64,000 nt of DNA from a bacterium (GCA_905221435.1 CAJNDD010000007.1:1-64000); one strand, 5' to 3'; counted from the stretch's first letter, positions 47,717 to 58,044 are shown. Numbers and translations: made by a program. The notes: generated by a model not told the origin, from the letters alone.

Positions 47717-48064
47717 ATGGAACAATTTTTAGAAAACATCAAAGACCTTGAAGTCACTACAGTTGCGCGTGCTCAAGAAGCTCTTGATAAAAAAGAAACA
47801 GCAACCTTCTTTATTGGTCGCAAAACTTGCCCTTACTGCCGTAAATTTGCTGGCACTTTGGCTGGTGTCGTTGCTGAGACAAAAGCGCACATCTACTTCA
47901 TCAACAGTGAAGAACCAAGCCAACTCAATGAGTTGCAAGAATTTCGTTCACGCTATGGAATCTCGACTGTTCCAGGCTTTGTCCACGTTGCAGATGGTCA
48001 AATCAAGGTCCGTTGCGACTCTTCAATGTCAGCACAAGAAATCAAGGACTTTGCTGGATTTTAA
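47717..48064 (+). CDS. Thioredoxin-like protein, bacteriocin transport accessory type (115 aa)
   Basis: Thioredoxin fold with redox motif TCPYCRKF (CxxC at residues about 36-39) and the cis-proline TVPGFVH. Streptococcal copies are named bacteriocin transport accessory protein (Bta), from a copy next to a bacteriocin locus, though most sit alone. It has no signal peptide, so it acts in the cytosol as a thiol-disulfide reductase of unknown partner. AAAGCGAGG lies 8 bases before the ATG. No bacteriocin gene is in the window. Confidence 0.88.
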   Translation: MEQFLENIKDLEVTTVARAQEALDKKETATFFIGRKTCPYCRKFAGTLAGVVAETKAHIYFINSEEPSQLNELQEFRSRYGISTVPGFVHVADGQIKVRCDSSMSAQEIKDFAGF

Positions 48065-48092
48065 AAATCAGCTAACAATTCTTAAAATCACA

Positions 48093-48139
48093 AAAACGCA
48101 TAATGTAAGGTGTCGGAAAACCTTGATATTATGCGTTTT
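48093..48139. terminator. Terminator between the thioredoxin-like gene and the Septu region
   Basis: AAAACGCATAAT (48093-48104) pairs with ATTATGCGTTTT (48128-48139), with an inner AAGGT/ACCTT stem. From 48140 to 48432 no gene is seen; the stretch is AT-rich, with a TATATAGCTATATA palindrome near 48342. Confidence 0.85.
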
Positions 48140-48432
48140 ATTATGAGAATTTTTCCAAATGTTGTCCTCAGAGTGAATTTTCCCTAGTGTCTTGTATATA
48201 TTAGTTTATGTGTAGTAAGTCTGTTATTCTTCAAAAACAAATTCACACTACGTAAGCATCGTCTTGACAATTAATTTTTACTGACTTAGCAATTTTTTAT
48301 TTTACAAACTTAAAGAGATGCTTAGAGCACCCTATATATAGCTATATATTTTTCTCTTTGATTTCCTTGAAAATTTCAATAAATTAGTTTAAAAAAGTAT
48401 TCTACTAATGTTCAATAGAAATATTATAATGG

Positions 48433-49050
48433 CTACACTCTATTTTTTAAATAACTTATTACTATCCCTATATATACTTCCTTAGTTGGATTGTGTTCAT
48501 AGTTTTCGATCATTCTTTGTATAGTATCTTTTTTATTCATATGCTTATTTTTAAAACGATTATAAATTTTTTGCTTAAAGTCATCTAATACTTTTTTCCT
48601 GTTTTGTTTTAGTCTCTTCAAATTTAGATTTAAAATTGTATGTAAATCATTGTGATGAGAGGTAGAGTTTATGGTTCCATCATTAGAATATGTAATATTA
48701 TTAATATGAGTTTCATTTAATGGGCTTATTCTAATAATTTCATTTGATTTTTTTGTGTCACAAGTCTGCATTTCTAAACATTGCCCCTCATTTCCTTTAC
48801 AAACAGCAAAAAGGTTTAAATAACACAAGCTTAGTTCTGAATATAAAGATTGAGGTTGAAAATGCTCTATTTTCATATTTTCTAAACTAATCCTAGACAT
48901 ACAATAAGCGCACAAATACCCTTGTTCTTCTAATAAACTTTTTTTAAGATCATATTTTACATCGCTAGGCATGTTAGCATAGCTAGCATTTTCACTCAAT
49001 CGGTATGTAGTAAAGGATCTTGGTTCATCATTTTTCGAGATAAGAATCAT
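48433..49050 (-). CDS. ptuB: Septu HNH endonuclease PtuB (205 aa)
   Basis: The HNH domain shows CAYC (47-50) and KIEHFQPQS (60-68), then NLFAVCKGNEG and CDTKKSN, the pattern of the TIGR02646 family found in Septu and in Ec78-type retrons. PtuB is the DNA-cutting effector that PtuA controls during phage infection. Its ATG overlaps the PtuA stop by 4 bases. AT content is higher than in the wal genes next to it, a sign of transfer. No reverse transcriptase or msr-msd is nearby, so this is a plain Septu pair rather than a retron. Confidence 0.88.
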   Translation of the reverse strand: MILISKNDEPRSFTTYRLSENASYANMPSDVKYDLKKSLLEEQGYLCAYCMSRISLENMKIEHFQPQSLYSELSLCYLNLFAVCKGNEGQCLEMQTCDTKKSNEIIRISPLNETHINNITYSNDGTINSTSHHNDLHTILNLNLKRLKQNRKKVLDDFKQKIYNRFKNKHMNKKDTIQRMIENYEHNPTKEVYIGIVISYLKNRV

Positions 49051-50342
49051 TCCAACTCCTTAAATATTTCTTCTAACTCTATAGAATTTCTAGCTGATAT
49101 AACTTCCGAATCTGTCTCTCCAAGGATATCCTTTAGCTTATTCAACAATTTTTTAGCTTTAACTAAATTTTTGGAATCAAGATTCTGATTAATTTCGTTA
49201 ATTAATTTTCTTACTTCTTCCGGTCTATAGTCAGTCTCCATAATATTATTCACTATATCATCTAATTCTCTATTATAGTCAACAGGTGAATTTATGATTT
49301 CGTTATTTTTTAAAATCCTTAAGTATTCTGATTTTATATTAGAAATAACAATAGGTGAATGAGTTGTTGTAATAATCTGAACATTAGTAAAAGTTTCTAA
49401 TAAACTAGTAATAATCTTACTCTGCCATGATGGATGTAAGTGCATATCTATTTCATCTATTAAAATTACTCCTGGAGTTTCTAATACATTATCAAGTAGT
49501 TGTGGATTCAATTTTGCCATTCTAGTAGCAATATCTGCAACCATTGTTAAAGTGATTCGAATTCCATCACTAAACATGTGTAGCGGTAATTTTTCAATCT
49601 CATTGTTTTTACGATATGATACTTCGATATCTTTCGATTTCACAGAATAATTTATAGATACATCTGTAATATCCTTGTTTCCAATTTCAAAACATTTTTC
49701 TATAGCAGTTTTAACCATTTTTAATTCTGGAATTTCACGATCTTCTTGAATTTTTATTAAGGTCATATCCTCAAACCAACGTAATAATTGTTTTTCATTA
49801 GTTCCTGAAGATAACGCATCTGTATACCCATCTAGTCTTGAACTTTTTTTTGTTCCTTCCTTAGAACTTCTATTATTCTTTTTTTTGTATAGTCTACCAG
49901 TATCATAATATGCAATTATTGGAAGAATAGTATCTGTATTTCCGTTCTGAATATTTTGCTGTTGTGTATGACCAATCTTAATTAGGCTACTAGCATTTTT
50001 TACTGTTGTCTTATTTTTTAAGCCATTTATTTCACGTTCCCATTCTATATGCTCATCACAAACAATCCCTTTTGTAGATATAACAACAGGAAATTGATAC
50101 TCCGTACTAATGATACTTCCAGTTAAAAATGATTTTCTTAGAATATCTTCTTTTTGAATTGGGAGAGAGTAAGCAGTTGGTATTTTAGCAAAATAAGTTC
50201 CAATAGAAATTGCTAAAGCATCTAAAATTGTGGATTTTCCTGCACCATTAACTCCTACAATAACATTACATCTTTCATTAAGATCAATATCTAACTCTTC
50301 AAAGCATCTAAAATTTTTAAGTTTTATATTTTTTACTTTCAT
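49047..50342 (-). CDS. ptuA: Septu ATPase PtuA (431 aa)
   Basis: SMC/AAA-like ABC ATPase with Walker A GVNGAGKS (30-37), a Q-loop region with FPVVISTKG, signature-like LHMFSDGIRITLTMVADIA and Walker B PGVILIDEIDMHLHPSWQ followed by a TTTHSP H-loop. The C-terminus is a helical tail. In Septu systems PtuA forms a ring-like complex that restrains PtuB until phage infection changes the nucleotide pool. AGGAAG precedes the ATG. Inserted between the wal operon and a gene-free stretch. Confidence 0.88.
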   Translation of the reverse strand: MKVKNIKLKNFRCFEELDIDLNERCNVIVGVNGAGKSTILDALAISIGTYFAKIPTAYSLPIQKEDILRKSFLTGSIISTEYQFPVVISTKGIVCDEHIEWEREINGLKNKTTVKNASSLIKIGHTQQQNIQNGNTDTILPIIAYYDTGRLYKKKNNRSSKEGTKKSSRLDGYTDALSSGTNEKQLLRWFEDMTLIKIQEDREIPELKMVKTAIEKCFEIGNKDITDVSINYSVKSKDIEVSYRKNNEIEKLPLHMFSDGIRITLTMVADIATRMAKLNPQLLDNVLETPGVILIDEIDMHLHPSWQSKIITSLLETFTNVQIITTTHSPIVISNIKSEYLRILKNNEIINSPVDYNRELDDIVNNIMETDYRPEEVRKLINEINQNLDSKNLVKAKKLLNKLKDILGETDSEVISARNSIELEEIFKELE

Positions 50343-50382
50343 TGCAACTTCCTATTTTTGTTGATAAATTTTATTTCTACTA

Positions 50383-50399
50383 TTTTTATTATAACAAAA
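50383..50399 (-). promoter_or_regulatory. Extended -10 promoter of ptuA
   Basis: TGTTATAAT on the minus strand, about 45 bases before the ptuA start, is an extended -10. No good -35 is present. Confidence 0.5.
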
Positions 50400-50446
50400 A
50401 GAAAATCAAAAAGTATTATATTTCTTTGAAAACAACTTAAATCTTA

Positions 50447-50478
50447 AAAAATATAAAAGGAACACCTCTCGGCGTCCA
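50447..50478 (-). terminator. Terminator after walJ
   Basis: GGACGCC pairs with GGTGTTCC (one bulged T) around GAGA, followed by TTTTATATTTTTT on the minus strand. It separates the wal operon from the Septu pair. Confidence 0.7.
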
Positions 50479-50481
50479 TTT

Positions 50482-51291
50482 TTAGATATCTGTCAGTGGA
50501 GTTGCGGTATCTGGTGAGGTATCATAAACTTTAAAGTCTACTCCGACTCCCAGATCCGCTTGGGCTAGCTGGTTGACCATAGTCATATGAGCCAGCTCCT
50601 TAATATTGTTCTCTTTGGACAAATGCCCAAGATAGATTTTCTTTGTTCGATTTCCCATTGTACGAATCATGGCCTCAGCTCCGTCTTCGTTAGAGAGGTG
50701 ACCGAGATCCGACAGGATTCGCTGTTTGAGTCTCCAAGCATAAGAACCTGCTCGCAAAATCTCTACATCGTGATTGGACTCAATGAGATAACCGTCTGCA
50801 TTTTCGACTATTCCAGCCATACGATCACTAACATAACCTGTATCGGTCAACATGACGAAGCTCTTGTCGTCTTTCATAAAGCGGTAAAACTGGGGTGCTG
50901 CCGCATCATGGCTAACTCCAAAACTCTCAATGTCGATATCGCCAAAGGTTTTGGTTTTGCCCATTTCAAAGATATGCTTCTGCGATGAATCCACCTTACC
51001 GAGATACTTACTATTTTCCATAGCCTGCCAGGTCTTTTCATTGGCGTAAAGATCCATGCCATATTTACGAGCCAAGACACCGACTCCGTGGATATGGTCT
51101 GAGTGCTCATGCGTAATCAAAATCGCATCCAGATCTTCAGGTTTGCGATTGATTTCAGCTAGTAGACTGGTAATTTTCTTACCAGACAAGCCTGCATCCA
51201 CTAAGATCTTCTTTTTTGGAGTTTCCAGATAAAAGGAATTTCCACTGGAACCTGATGCTAAAATACTGTATTTAAAGCCTATTTCACTCAT
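50482..51291 (-). CDS. walJ: WalJ/VicX metallo-beta-lactamase-fold protein (269 aa)
   Basis: Third gene of the walRKJ (vicRKX) operon. MBL-fold hydrolase with ITHEHSDHIHG (metal ligands), LTDTGYVS and YLGHLSKENN. WalJ homologues (YycJ) act on DNA ends and link to cell-wall control through an unknown path. It starts 1 base after the walK stop. Full length. Confidence 0.95.
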   Translation of the reverse strand: MSEIGFKYSILASGSSGNSFYLETPKKKILVDAGLSGKKITSLLAEINRKPEDLDAILITHEHSDHIHGVGVLARKYGMDLYANEKTWQAMENSKYLGKVDSSQKHIFEMGKTKTFGDIDIESFGVSHDAAAPQFYRFMKDDKSFVMLTDTGYVSDRMAGIVENADGYLIESNHDVEILRAGSYAWRLKQRILSDLGHLSNEDGAEAMIRTMGNRTKKIYLGHLSKENNIKELAHMTMVNQLAQADLGVGVDFKVYDTSPDTATPLTDI

Positions 51292-51292
51292 T

Positions 51293-52642
51293 CTAGTCTT
51301 CTATTTCGTCCTCCCATATTTCTTCTTTTACGGCATCCTTATCATAAGGGAGCACTATGGTAAAGGTTGAGCCTTTACCGTATTCACTTTTAGCCCATAT
51401 AAAGCCATTGTGTTGTTTGATGATTTCCTTTGCGATAGCCAGACCTAGACCAGTTCCACCTTGAGCCCGGCTTCTTGCACGATCCACACGGTAGAAACGG
51501 TCAAAAATCTTAGGCAAATCTTGCTTTGGAATACCTAGACCTTGGTCTTTGATGGATAAAATCATCTGGTCATCCGTCGTTTTCATGCTGACAGTGATTT
51601 TCCCACCATCTGGTGAGTACTTGATGGCATTGTTAAGAATATTATCAATCACCTGAGTCATCTTATCGGTATCAATCTCGATCCAAACTGAATTGATAGG
51701 ATAATCTCTAACCAGCTCATATTTTTTCTCTTCATCCTGATTTCTCATCTTATCAAAACGGTTGAGGATGAAGGTGATGAAGGCTGTAAAGTTAATCAAC
51801 TCCACGTCCAACTGAGTGGTCGCATTATCAATACGAGAGAGATGCAAGAGATCTGTCACCATCCGCATCATGCGGTTGGTTTCATCGAGCGATACCTTGA
51901 TAAAGTCTGGGGCAACAGGATCATACAGAGCCCCCTCATCCAAGGCTTCAAGATAGGACTTAACACTAGTCAAAGGTGTCCGCAACTCATGGCTGACGTT
52001 CGAAACAAAGAGTCTCCGCTCACGCTCCTCCTTCTCCTGCTCGGTCGTATCGTGCAAAACGGCAACCAAACCAGAGATAAACCCAGACTCACGACGAATG
52101 AGTGCAAAACGTACACGAAGGCTGAGATACTCTCCGTTAGCATTTTGGGAATCAATCATCAGCTCAGGAATTTGTGTAATAAGGTCACGTAATTCATACT
52201 CTTCATCGATCTTGAGCAATTCAAGGATGCTCTTGTTAAGTACATCTTCTTTCTGGACACCCAGCTGTTTCTTAGCCATATCGTTAATCATAGTAATCTG
52301 ACCACGGCGATTGGTTGCAAGAACTCCATCTGTCATATAAGAAAGAATACTGTTGAGCCTTTTTGTTTCTTGCTCCAGATTCTCCTGCGTTAAACGAATG
52401 ACCTCAGACAAATCATTAAGATTATTGGTGATGTTAGTGATTTCAGAGCTTCCCTGCATATCCAATACTCGAGAATAATCTCCTGCAATCAAATCTTTAA
52501 TCTTTTGATTAATCTGCTTTAGACGAATATTATCCCGACGATTTTCTAGTAACAACAAGGTTACTACCAAGATAAAGCCAAGTAAAATCAGGATAAAGAT
52601 AAAATCACTGGTCAGAATCGTTTGTCTAATATCTTCAATCAT
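51293..52642 (-). CDS. walK: Sensor histidine kinase WalK/VicK (449 aa)
   Basis: Kinase of the essential wall-metabolism two-component system. One N-terminal membrane segment ([20 protein letters not shown]) and no large extracellular loop, the streptococcal form. HAMP (about 35-85), PAS (about 90-200), HisKA with [19 protein letters not shown], and HATPase with N box [11 protein letters not shown]1 DQGLGIP, F box and G2 GTGLGLAI. It overlaps walR by 8 bases. Confidence 0.97.
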   Translation of the reverse strand: MIEDIRQTILTSDFIFILILLGFILVVTLLLLENRRDNIRLKQINQKIKDLIAGDYSRVLDMQGSSEITNITNNLNDLSEVIRLTQENLEQETKRLNSILSYMTDGVLATNRRGQITMINDMAKKQLGVQKEDVLNKSILELLKIDEEYELRDLITQIPELMIDSQNANGEYLSLRVRFALIRRESGFISGLVAVLHDTTEQEKEERERRLFVSNVSHELRTPLTSVKSYLEALDEGALYDPVAPDFIKVSLDETNRMMRMVTDLLHLSRIDNATTQLDVELINFTAFITFILNRFDKMRNQDEEKKYELVRDYPINSVWIEIDTDKMTQVIDNILNNAIKYSPDGGKITVSMKTTDDQMILSIKDQGLGIPKQDLPKIFDRFYRVDRARSRAQGGTGLGLAIAKEIIKQHNGFIWAKSEYGKGSTFTIVLPYDKDAVKEEIWEDEIED

Positions 52643-53342
52643 TATTTCTCATATAGTAACCCACACCACGACGTGTGAGGATGTACTCTGGACGGCTTGG
52701 AGTGTCTTCAATTTTTTCACGTAAACGTCGGATAGTCACATCCACTGTACGAACATCACCAAAATAGTCATAACCCCAGACAGTTTCAAGCAAGTGTTCA
52801 CGCGTAATGACTTGACCAATATGAGAGGCCAAGTGGTACAAAAGTTCAAATTCACGGTGGGTCAAATCTAATTCCTCACCATATTTCTTAGCTACATAAG
52901 CATCTGGAACGATTTCCAAATCGCCAATCTGAAGGGGTTGGGATTTCTTTTCATCAGTTTCTTGACTATCCACTGAAGCGAGGTCTGTACGGCGGAGCAA
53001 GGCCTTCACACGCGCTTGCAACTCACGATTTGAGAAGGGTTTGGTGACATAATCATCTGCACCTAACTCCAAACCAATAACCTTGTCAAACTCACTATCC
53101 TTGGCTGAGAGCATAATGATAGGCACACTACTCGTCTTACGAATGGCTTTGGCTACTTCTAAACCATCGATTTCAGGAAGCATCAAATCCAGGATAATAA
53201 TATCTGGTTGCTCCGCCTCAAATAGCTCGATAGCTTCTCTACCGTTAAAGGCTGTTACAACCTCATAGCCTTCCTTGGTCATATTGAACTTAATAATATC
53301 TGAGATTGGTTTCTCATCATCTACAACTAATATTTTTTTCAT
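52635..53342 (-). CDS. walR: Response regulator WalR/VicR (235 aa)
   Basis: OmpR-family regulator; essential for control of PcsB-type wall hydrolases in streptococci. Receiver domain with the phospho-Asp in [13 protein letters not shown] (about 52) and K about 102. The C-terminal winged helix shows [51 protein letters not shown] lies before the ATG, and TGTTATAAT upstream is an extended -10. First gene of walRKJ. Confidence 0.97.
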   Translation of the reverse strand: MKKILVVDDEKPISDIIKFNMTKEGYEVVTAFNGREAIELFEAEQPDIIILDLMLPEIDGLEVAKAIRKTSSVPIIMLSAKDSEFDKVIGLELGADDYVTKPFSNRELQARVKALLRRTDLASVDSQETDEKKSQPLQIGDLEIVPDAYVAKKYGEELDLTHREFELLYHLASHIGQVITREHLLETVWGYDYFGDVRTVDVTIRRLREKIEDTPSRPEYILTRRGVGYYMRNND

Positions 53343-53398
53343 ATGTTCACCTTTTCTCTATCTATTATAACAAAAAAATGTAAAGAAGGCACAAATGG

Positions 53399-54577
53399 CT
53401 AATATCGGCCCTCATCTTCAAGAACTGTTTTATAAGCCTGCCAAATCTTTTGTTGAGGTTTAGCAAATGGATAATCAGAAAATTCCTGAGGAGAAACCCA
53501 GCGAATTTCTCTGTCATCAAACTGTTTTGAATCTGTCACCTGACCCGCTAGGATTTGAATATGCCATTTACGATGACTAAATACATGCTTGACCTGATCA
53601 AATGCTTGATGGGACCAATCAACTTCTAAATCATAATCCTGCTCAAAACTTTCTTGGGGTGTTGGACCGAAAGTAACGCCTTTTTCAGCGACCTGAGTAA
53701 ACAGATTCAGCTGTTCCTCTTCCTGTGAAAACTCCTCTACTTCTATCAAGGGGAAATGCCAAAAACCAGCTAGCAGTTTCTCACTTTCATTCTTCTCGAG
53801 TAGATATTGACCGCGGTCATTGCGCACAACCAAAGCCTTGAGATAGATTGGAAGAGGCTTTTTCTTGTGTTCTTTAATCGGATAAGAATCCATGGTTCCA
53901 TTCTGATAGGCTGCGCTAAATTCCTTAACAGGACTTTCTTCTGGTCGAGGATTAACTGGGGCCTCTATATCAGACCCTAAGTCCATCAAGGCTTGATTAA
54001 AGTCTCCTGGTCGTTCTGGATCAATCAAGATTTCCATCATAGCTTGGAAGATCTTTCGATTGCTGGGAACTCCGATATCATGATTGACTTCAAACAAGCG
54101 AGACAAAACTCGCATGACATTGCCATCAACTGCTGGCTCGGGTAGATTAAAAGCGATACTGGAAATTGCTCCCGCAGTGTAGGGACCAATCCCTTTTAAA
54201 CTAGAAATTCCTTCATAGGTGTTTGGAAATTGACCACCAAAGTCAGCCATAATCTGCTGAGCCGCAACCTGCATATTACGCACTCTAGAATAATAACCTA
54301 GCCCCTCCCAAGCCTTCAGCAAACGCTCTTCAGGCGCATTCGCCAGACTTTCAACAGTTGGAAACCAGTCCAAGAATCGTTCGTAGTATGGAATGACTGT
54401 ATCCACCCTGGTCTGTTGGAGCATGATTTCAGATACCCAGATATGATAAGGATTTTTACTTCTCCGCCAAGGTAGATCTCGCTTGTTTTCATCATACCAG
54501 TCAAGGAGTTTCTCACGAAAAGAAATGATCTTCTCCTCCGGCCACATGATAATACCATATTTTTTCAAATCTAACAT
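53399..54577 (-). CDS. mutY: A/G-specific adenine glycosylase MutY (392 aa), probably leaderless
   Basis: Removes adenine opposite 8-oxoguanine. HhH-GPD domain with LPWRRSKNPYHIWVSEIMLQQTRV and SSLKGIGPYTAGAISSIAFNLPEPAVDGNVMRVL (HhH and catalytic Asp). A NUDIX-like C-terminal domain (PIYLKALVVRNDRGQYLL) follows. The usual four-cysteine Fe-S cluster is missing: where C-x6-C-x2-C-x5-C should be, the sequence reads SDIEAPVNPRPEESPVKEF. Streptococcal MutY is known to lack it. ATG 54577 has no ribosome site and lies 6 bases behind a TATACT -10 box. Confidence 0.94.
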   Translation of the reverse strand: MLDLKKYGIIMWPEEKIISFREKLLDWYDENKRDLPWRRSKNPYHIWVSEIMLQQTRVDTVIPYYERFLDWFPTVESLANAPEERLLKAWEGLGYYSRVRNMQVAAQQIMADFGGQFPNTYEGISSLKGIGPYTAGAISSIAFNLPEPAVDGNVMRVLSRLFEVNHDIGVPSNRKIFQAMMEILIDPERPGDFNQALMDLGSDIEAPVNPRPEESPVKEFSAAYQNGTMDSYPIKEHKKKPLPIYLKALVVRNDRGQYLLEKNESEKLLAGFWHFPLIEVEEFSQEEEQLNLFTQVAEKGVTFGPTPQESFEQDYDLEVDWSHQAFDQVKHVFSHRKWHIQILAGQVTDSKQFDDREIRWVSPQEFSDYPFAKPQQKIWQAYKTVLEDEGRY

Positions 54578-54592
54578 ATATCTAGTATAACA
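54578..54592 (-). promoter_or_regulatory. Extended -10 promoter of a leaderless mutY
   Basis: TGTTATACT on the minus strand (hexamer 54589-54584) is followed by only 6 bases (AGATAT) and then the ATG. Start of transcription and translation should coincide. Confidence 0.6.
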
Positions 54593-54627
54593 TAGAAGCT
54601 TCTAACTGTCCTTTTCTCAGTACTAAA

Positions 54628-54652
54628 AAGCCTCTTCCCAAGGGAAAGAGGA
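54628..54652 (-). terminator. Terminator after pta
   Basis: CCTCTTTCCC pairs with GGGAAGAGG around a short loop, followed by CTTTTTAG on the minus strand, directly after the pta stop. Confidence 0.85.
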
Positions 54653-54659
54653 CTAAACC

Positions 54660-55634
54660 TTATTGATGAACTGCTTGGGCTGCTGTGATAAGGGTCAACT
54701 TGTACACATCATCTGCATTACATCCACGAGAAAGGTCGTTAACAGGTTTGTTCAAACCTTGCAAAACAGGTCCGACAGCTGCAAAGCCACCGAGACGTTC
54801 TGCCATCTTGTAACCGATATTTCCAGCTTCGATTCCTGGGAAGATAAAGACATTTGCTTGACCAGCCACCGTACTTCCTGGAGCTTTTAAAGCTGCAGTT
54901 TCAGGAACAAAGGCAGCGTCAAATTGCAACTCACCATCGATTTCAAGGTCAGGACGCAAGTCGTGAGCAATTTTAGTAGCTTCTACTACCTTATCAACAC
55001 TTTCACCAAATCCTGAACCTTTAGTAGAATAGCTTAGCATAGCAATTTTAGGTTCAATGCCAAACATCTTAGCTGTGATTGCTGAGTTGATAGCAATTTC
55101 AGCCAATGCTTCTGCATCTGGATTGATGTTAATGGCACAGTCCCCAAAGAGGTAACGTTCCGTACCACGAACCATGAGGAAGGCACCTGAAGTACGAGTA
55201 ACATTTGGGCGTGTTTTAATGATTTGAAGGGCTGGACGAACAGTTGAGGCAGTTGAGTGAATCGCACCAGATACCATACCGTCAACCAAGCCCAAGTATA
55301 CCAACATAACACCAAAGTAGTTGACATCTTCAACCAAAATCTTGCGTGCTTCTTCTTCCGTCATTTTGCCCTTACGACGCTCTACCAAAGCAACAACCAT
55401 TTCTTCAAATTGAGGATAATGTCGGGGATCAATCACTTCATATCCATCCATGATTCCTTCGATTTCGAGATAAATTTTAATTTTTTCAGGGTTTCCAAGC
55501 AAAACAGGAATCACTTCTGTTTCTTTTACCAAGCGTTTTGTTGCTTGAAGAATACGAGGTTCTTCCCCTTCAGGGAGAACGATACGAGCATTTTTGCCAA
55601 CTAGGTTGGCTTTGAGACTTTCAAAAACTTCCAT
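54660..55634 (-). CDS. pta: Phosphate acetyltransferase (324 aa)
   Basis: Converts acetyl-CoA and phosphate to acetyl phosphate, upstream of AckA in mixed-acid fermentation. PTA-family blocks: NARIVLPEGEEPRILQAT, MVSGAIHSTASTVRPALQIIKT, MLSYSTKGSG, DGELQFDAAFVPETAALKAPGSTVAGQANVFIFPGIEAGNIGYKM. The single-domain length (324) is the Firmicute type. Together with PDH it sends pyruvate to acetate and ATP. It has its own terminator. Confidence 0.97.
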   Translation of the reverse strand: MEVFESLKANLVGKNARIVLPEGEEPRILQATKRLVKETEVIPVLLGNPEKIKIYLEIEGIMDGYEVIDPRHYPQFEEMVVALVERRKGKMTEEEARKILVEDVNYFGVMLVYLGLVDGMVSGAIHSTASTVRPALQIIKTRPNVTRTSGAFLMVRGTERYLFGDCAININPDAEALAEIAINSAITAKMFGIEPKIAMLSYSTKGSGFGESVDKVVEATKIAHDLRPDLEIDGELQFDAAFVPETAALKAPGSTVAGQANVFIFPGIEAGNIGYKMAERLGGFAAVGPVLQGLNKPVNDLSRGCNADDVYKLTLITAAQAVHQ

Positions 55635-55677
55635 GAGTTTTCTCCTTTAAGAAAATAAATTATACTCTAAATAGATA

Positions 55678-56574
55678 CTAAAGAGTATTAGTTGATAACT
55701 GAGTAATAAGATTACTGAAATCATCCGGTAAGGGACTTTCTAGTTGCAAATCTTGCTCTAGAAAGGGATGATAAAAAGATAAATAATGGCAATGCAAGGC
55801 TTGGCGCTGAATACCGTCGTCTAGGCTGCCTCCATAGAGATCGTCTCCCAACAAAGGAAAGCCAATATAAGAAAAATGCACTCGGATCTGATGAGTTCGT
55901 CCAGTATGCAGGCGAATATCGACTAGGTGAATATTTCCATAAGACGCTACAACTTTGTAAGATGTATGGGCGTATTTCCCACCTTTGGCAACACGTCTTG
56001 TGATAATAGAATCTTCATCACGCGCAATCGGGGCAATAATCTCCCCTTCAGGCTCCAAGAAACCAGCTCCTTTAACTAAAGCAAAGTAGCGTTTCTCTAT
56101 AGACTTTCGTTGCAGTTGCTTGTCTAAACGTGCATGAGCGTAGCCGTGCTTGGCAAAGAGCATCAAACCAGATGTATCTCTATCAAGCCTCGTCACGATG
56201 TGAACTTGCTGGTTTTCATAGTTTTGCTTGACATAGTAGCCCTTGATAAAATTGGCAATGGTATTGGAATGATTGACACTGGGGATGGAAGCTACTCCAT
56301 AAGGCTTATTCAAAACCAGAAAATGGTCATCCTCATACAAGATATCGAGTGGTCGATCAATAGCTTCAAGGCTCTCAAACCCTTCCTCTGCAGGGATATC
56401 AATAGTCACCCTGTCTCCAATATCTAAGAGATAAGTCGCATTTTGAGGTTGGCCATTGACCAGTATAGCCCCGCCTCGAAACTTAATCTTGGCTAAAAGT
56501 CCCTTAGAAACCTCGTGTTTCTTGAGAAAGGTTTTGACTTTGACATGTTCATCTGCGATAAATTCAAACCTCAT
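55678..56574 (-). CDS. RluA-family RNA pseudouridine synthase (298 aa)
   Basis: Isomerises uridine to pseudouridine in RNA. The N-terminal S4-like domain ([30 protein letters not shown]) precedes the catalytic domain with [22 protein letters not shown] (active Asp) and [28 protein letters not shown]. The family cannot be narrowed to a position from sequence. Overlaps the nadK stop by 4 bases; part of the relQ-nadK-rlu operon. Confidence 0.92.
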   Translation of the reverse strand: MRFEFIADEHVKVKTFLKKHEVSKGLLAKIKFRGGAILVNGQPQNATYLLDIGDRVTIDIPAEEGFESLEAIDRPLDILYEDDHFLVLNKPYGVASIPSVNHSNTIANFIKGYYVKQNYENQQVHIVTRLDRDTSGLMLFAKHGYAHARLDKQLQRKSIEKRYFALVKGAGFLEPEGEIIAPIARDEDSIITRRVAKGGKYAHTSYKVVASYGNIHLVDIRLHTGRTHQIRVHFSYIGFPLLGDDLYGGSLDDGIQRQALHCHYLSFYHPFLEQDLQLESPLPDDFSNLITQLSTNTL

Positions 56575-57389
56575 TCGTCCACCTCGCCGATGAAGGCATC
56601 TTTGACACGATTCCAGAAACTAGTATGACTTGGTGTCGCTACGAAGTGAATCTTGTGATGGTCGATTTGATACTCTATCCGTTCGATATTACGGAAGGAA
56701 TAGACGCTGTTATCGACTGATATCGTGTGGTAATCATTGCGTGTCGGTAAGAGTTCAATCTTATCTTTTTTGGGAATAATGATCGATGATCCCAAAGTGC
56801 GATAGACTCGGTTGTTAAGACTCGCTATCTCCGTCAACTGCAAGGCTTCAATAGTAGGATGCAAGACAGCCCCCCCCAAGGACTTGTTATAGGCAGTGCT
56901 TCCAGTTGGCGTTGAAACAGTTACTCCATCTCCTCGAAATCGCTCAAACGGAACGTGGTTAATAATGATATCCGCAACCATGGTGCGATCCGATCGACGG
57001 ATGCTGGCTTCGTTTAATGCTCGGAAGGTCTTAACTTCTCCGTTTTCAAGTGTCACCTTGACATTCAAAACAGGATAGGAAACCTTGGCACCAGTATCGA
57101 GTAGGAGATTAGTCACCAACTGATCCAGCTCAAAATCACGATAATCTGTGTAAAATCCCAAATGCCCTGTATGAACACCTACAAATCGAACCTTGTCTAA
57201 CTGATTCTCATACTTGTGAAAGGCAGACAAAAGCATTCCGTCGCCACCAATCGAAATGACGATGTCGGGATTGGTATCGTTCAGTATAAAATGTTGTTTC
57301 TTGAGTTTTTCCCTCAGCTCATACAAAACCTTCTGACTTTGCGGTTTTCTATTTGCTATGAGATCAACTCGCTTACCTGTATTCTTCAT
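56571..57389 (-). CDS. nadK: NAD kinase (272 aa)
   Basis: Phosphorylates NAD to NADP. The GGDG motif is in [20 protein letters not shown], then [16 protein letters not shown] and the NAD-binding [23 protein letters not shown] use ATG 57389, which gives the usual 272 residues. A GTG at 57401 has a better-placed AGGAAAT and would add four residues. Either start lies inside the relQ end, so the genes are translationally coupled. Confidence 0.94.
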   Translation of the reverse strand: MKNTGKRVDLIANRKPQSQKVLYELREKLKKQHFILNDTNPDIVISIGGDGMLLSAFHKYENQLDKVRFVGVHTGHLGFYTDYRDFELDQLVTNLLLDTGAKVSYPVLNVKVTLENGEVKTFRALNEASIRRSDRTMVADIIINHVPFERFRGDGVTVSTPTGSTAYNKSLGGAVLHPTIEALQLTEIASLNNRVYRTLGSSIIIPKKDKIELLPTRNDYHTISVDNSVYSFRNIERIEYQIDHHKIHFVATPSHTSFWNRVKDAFIGEVDE

Positions 57390-58044
57390 CTGTATCGTCA
57401 CTATTTCCTACACCATCGTTTAGTTTTCTACTCAAAGGATCAAAAAGCGCCTGCGCTTCCTGGATATCGTCACGAATTTTACCCATTTCTTCGTCCAGTT
57501 GATGGGCTATTTTTGCCGTGATTTCTAGCCTTTTCCTGATTTCCTCTGGAAAATCACCCTGATACTTATAATTGAGTGAGTGTTCAATCGTAGCCCAGAA
57601 ATTCATGGCTAATGTCCGAATTTGAATCTCCGCCAAAATCGTCTTAGCCCCGTTAATTGTATCAACCGTGTATTCGACAACAACATGATAAGAACGATAA
57701 CCTGATGCCTTACGATGAGTGATATAGTCCCGTTCTTGAATGACTCTCATATCTTGGCGTTTACGTAGAATTTCAACTACCTCTTTAACGTCATCAACAA
57801 ACTGAACCATGACACGTAATCCCGCAATATCTTGCAGATCATGTTCCAGACTTGCATAAGTAATTCCTCGACGAGCCATCTTTTCTTTGATACTTTCAAT
57901 CGGTTTTACACGACCCGTTACAAACTCAATCGGAGAATGCTTATTTTGCTTACGATACTGTTTGCGAATCCCCCGAAGTTTAATCTTCAATTCACCAACA
58001 GCCTGAATGTAAGGATCTAAAAATTCTTCCCATTCTATGGTCAT
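57373..58044 (-). CDS. relQ: Small alarmone synthetase RelQ (223 aa)
   Basis: Makes (p)ppGpp from GTP/GDP and ATP without a hydrolase domain. Synthetase motifs: [31 protein letters not shown] and [22 protein letters not shown], then [27 protein letters not shown] 58044 with AAGGGAG just upstream gives the standard 223 residues; the open frame to 58122 is not translated. First gene of relQ-nadK-rlu. An extended -10 (TGGTATAAT) lies near 58132-58140, beside a cre-like AAATCGCTTTCAA. Confidence 0.94.
   Translation of the reverse strand: MTIEWEEFLDPYIQAVGELKIKLRGIRKQYRKQNKHSPIEFVTGRVKPIESIKEKMARRGITYASLEHDLQDIAGLRVMVQFVDDVKEVVEILRKRQDMRVIQERDYITHRKASGYRSYHVVVEYTVDTINGAKTILAEIQIRTLAMNFWATIEHSLNYKYQGDFPEEIRKRLEITAKIAHQLDEEMGKIRDDIQEAQALFDPLSRKLNDGVGNSDDTDEEYR

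Noticed and set aside
47748..48146. 132-aa + strand ORF overlapping the thioredoxin-like gene
   Set aside because: Another frame of the same gene; runs through the terminator.
48433..50342. Retron Ec78-type system
   Set aside because: PtuA and PtuB also occur with retrons, but no reverse transcriptase or msr-msd lies up to walJ or in the gap downstream.
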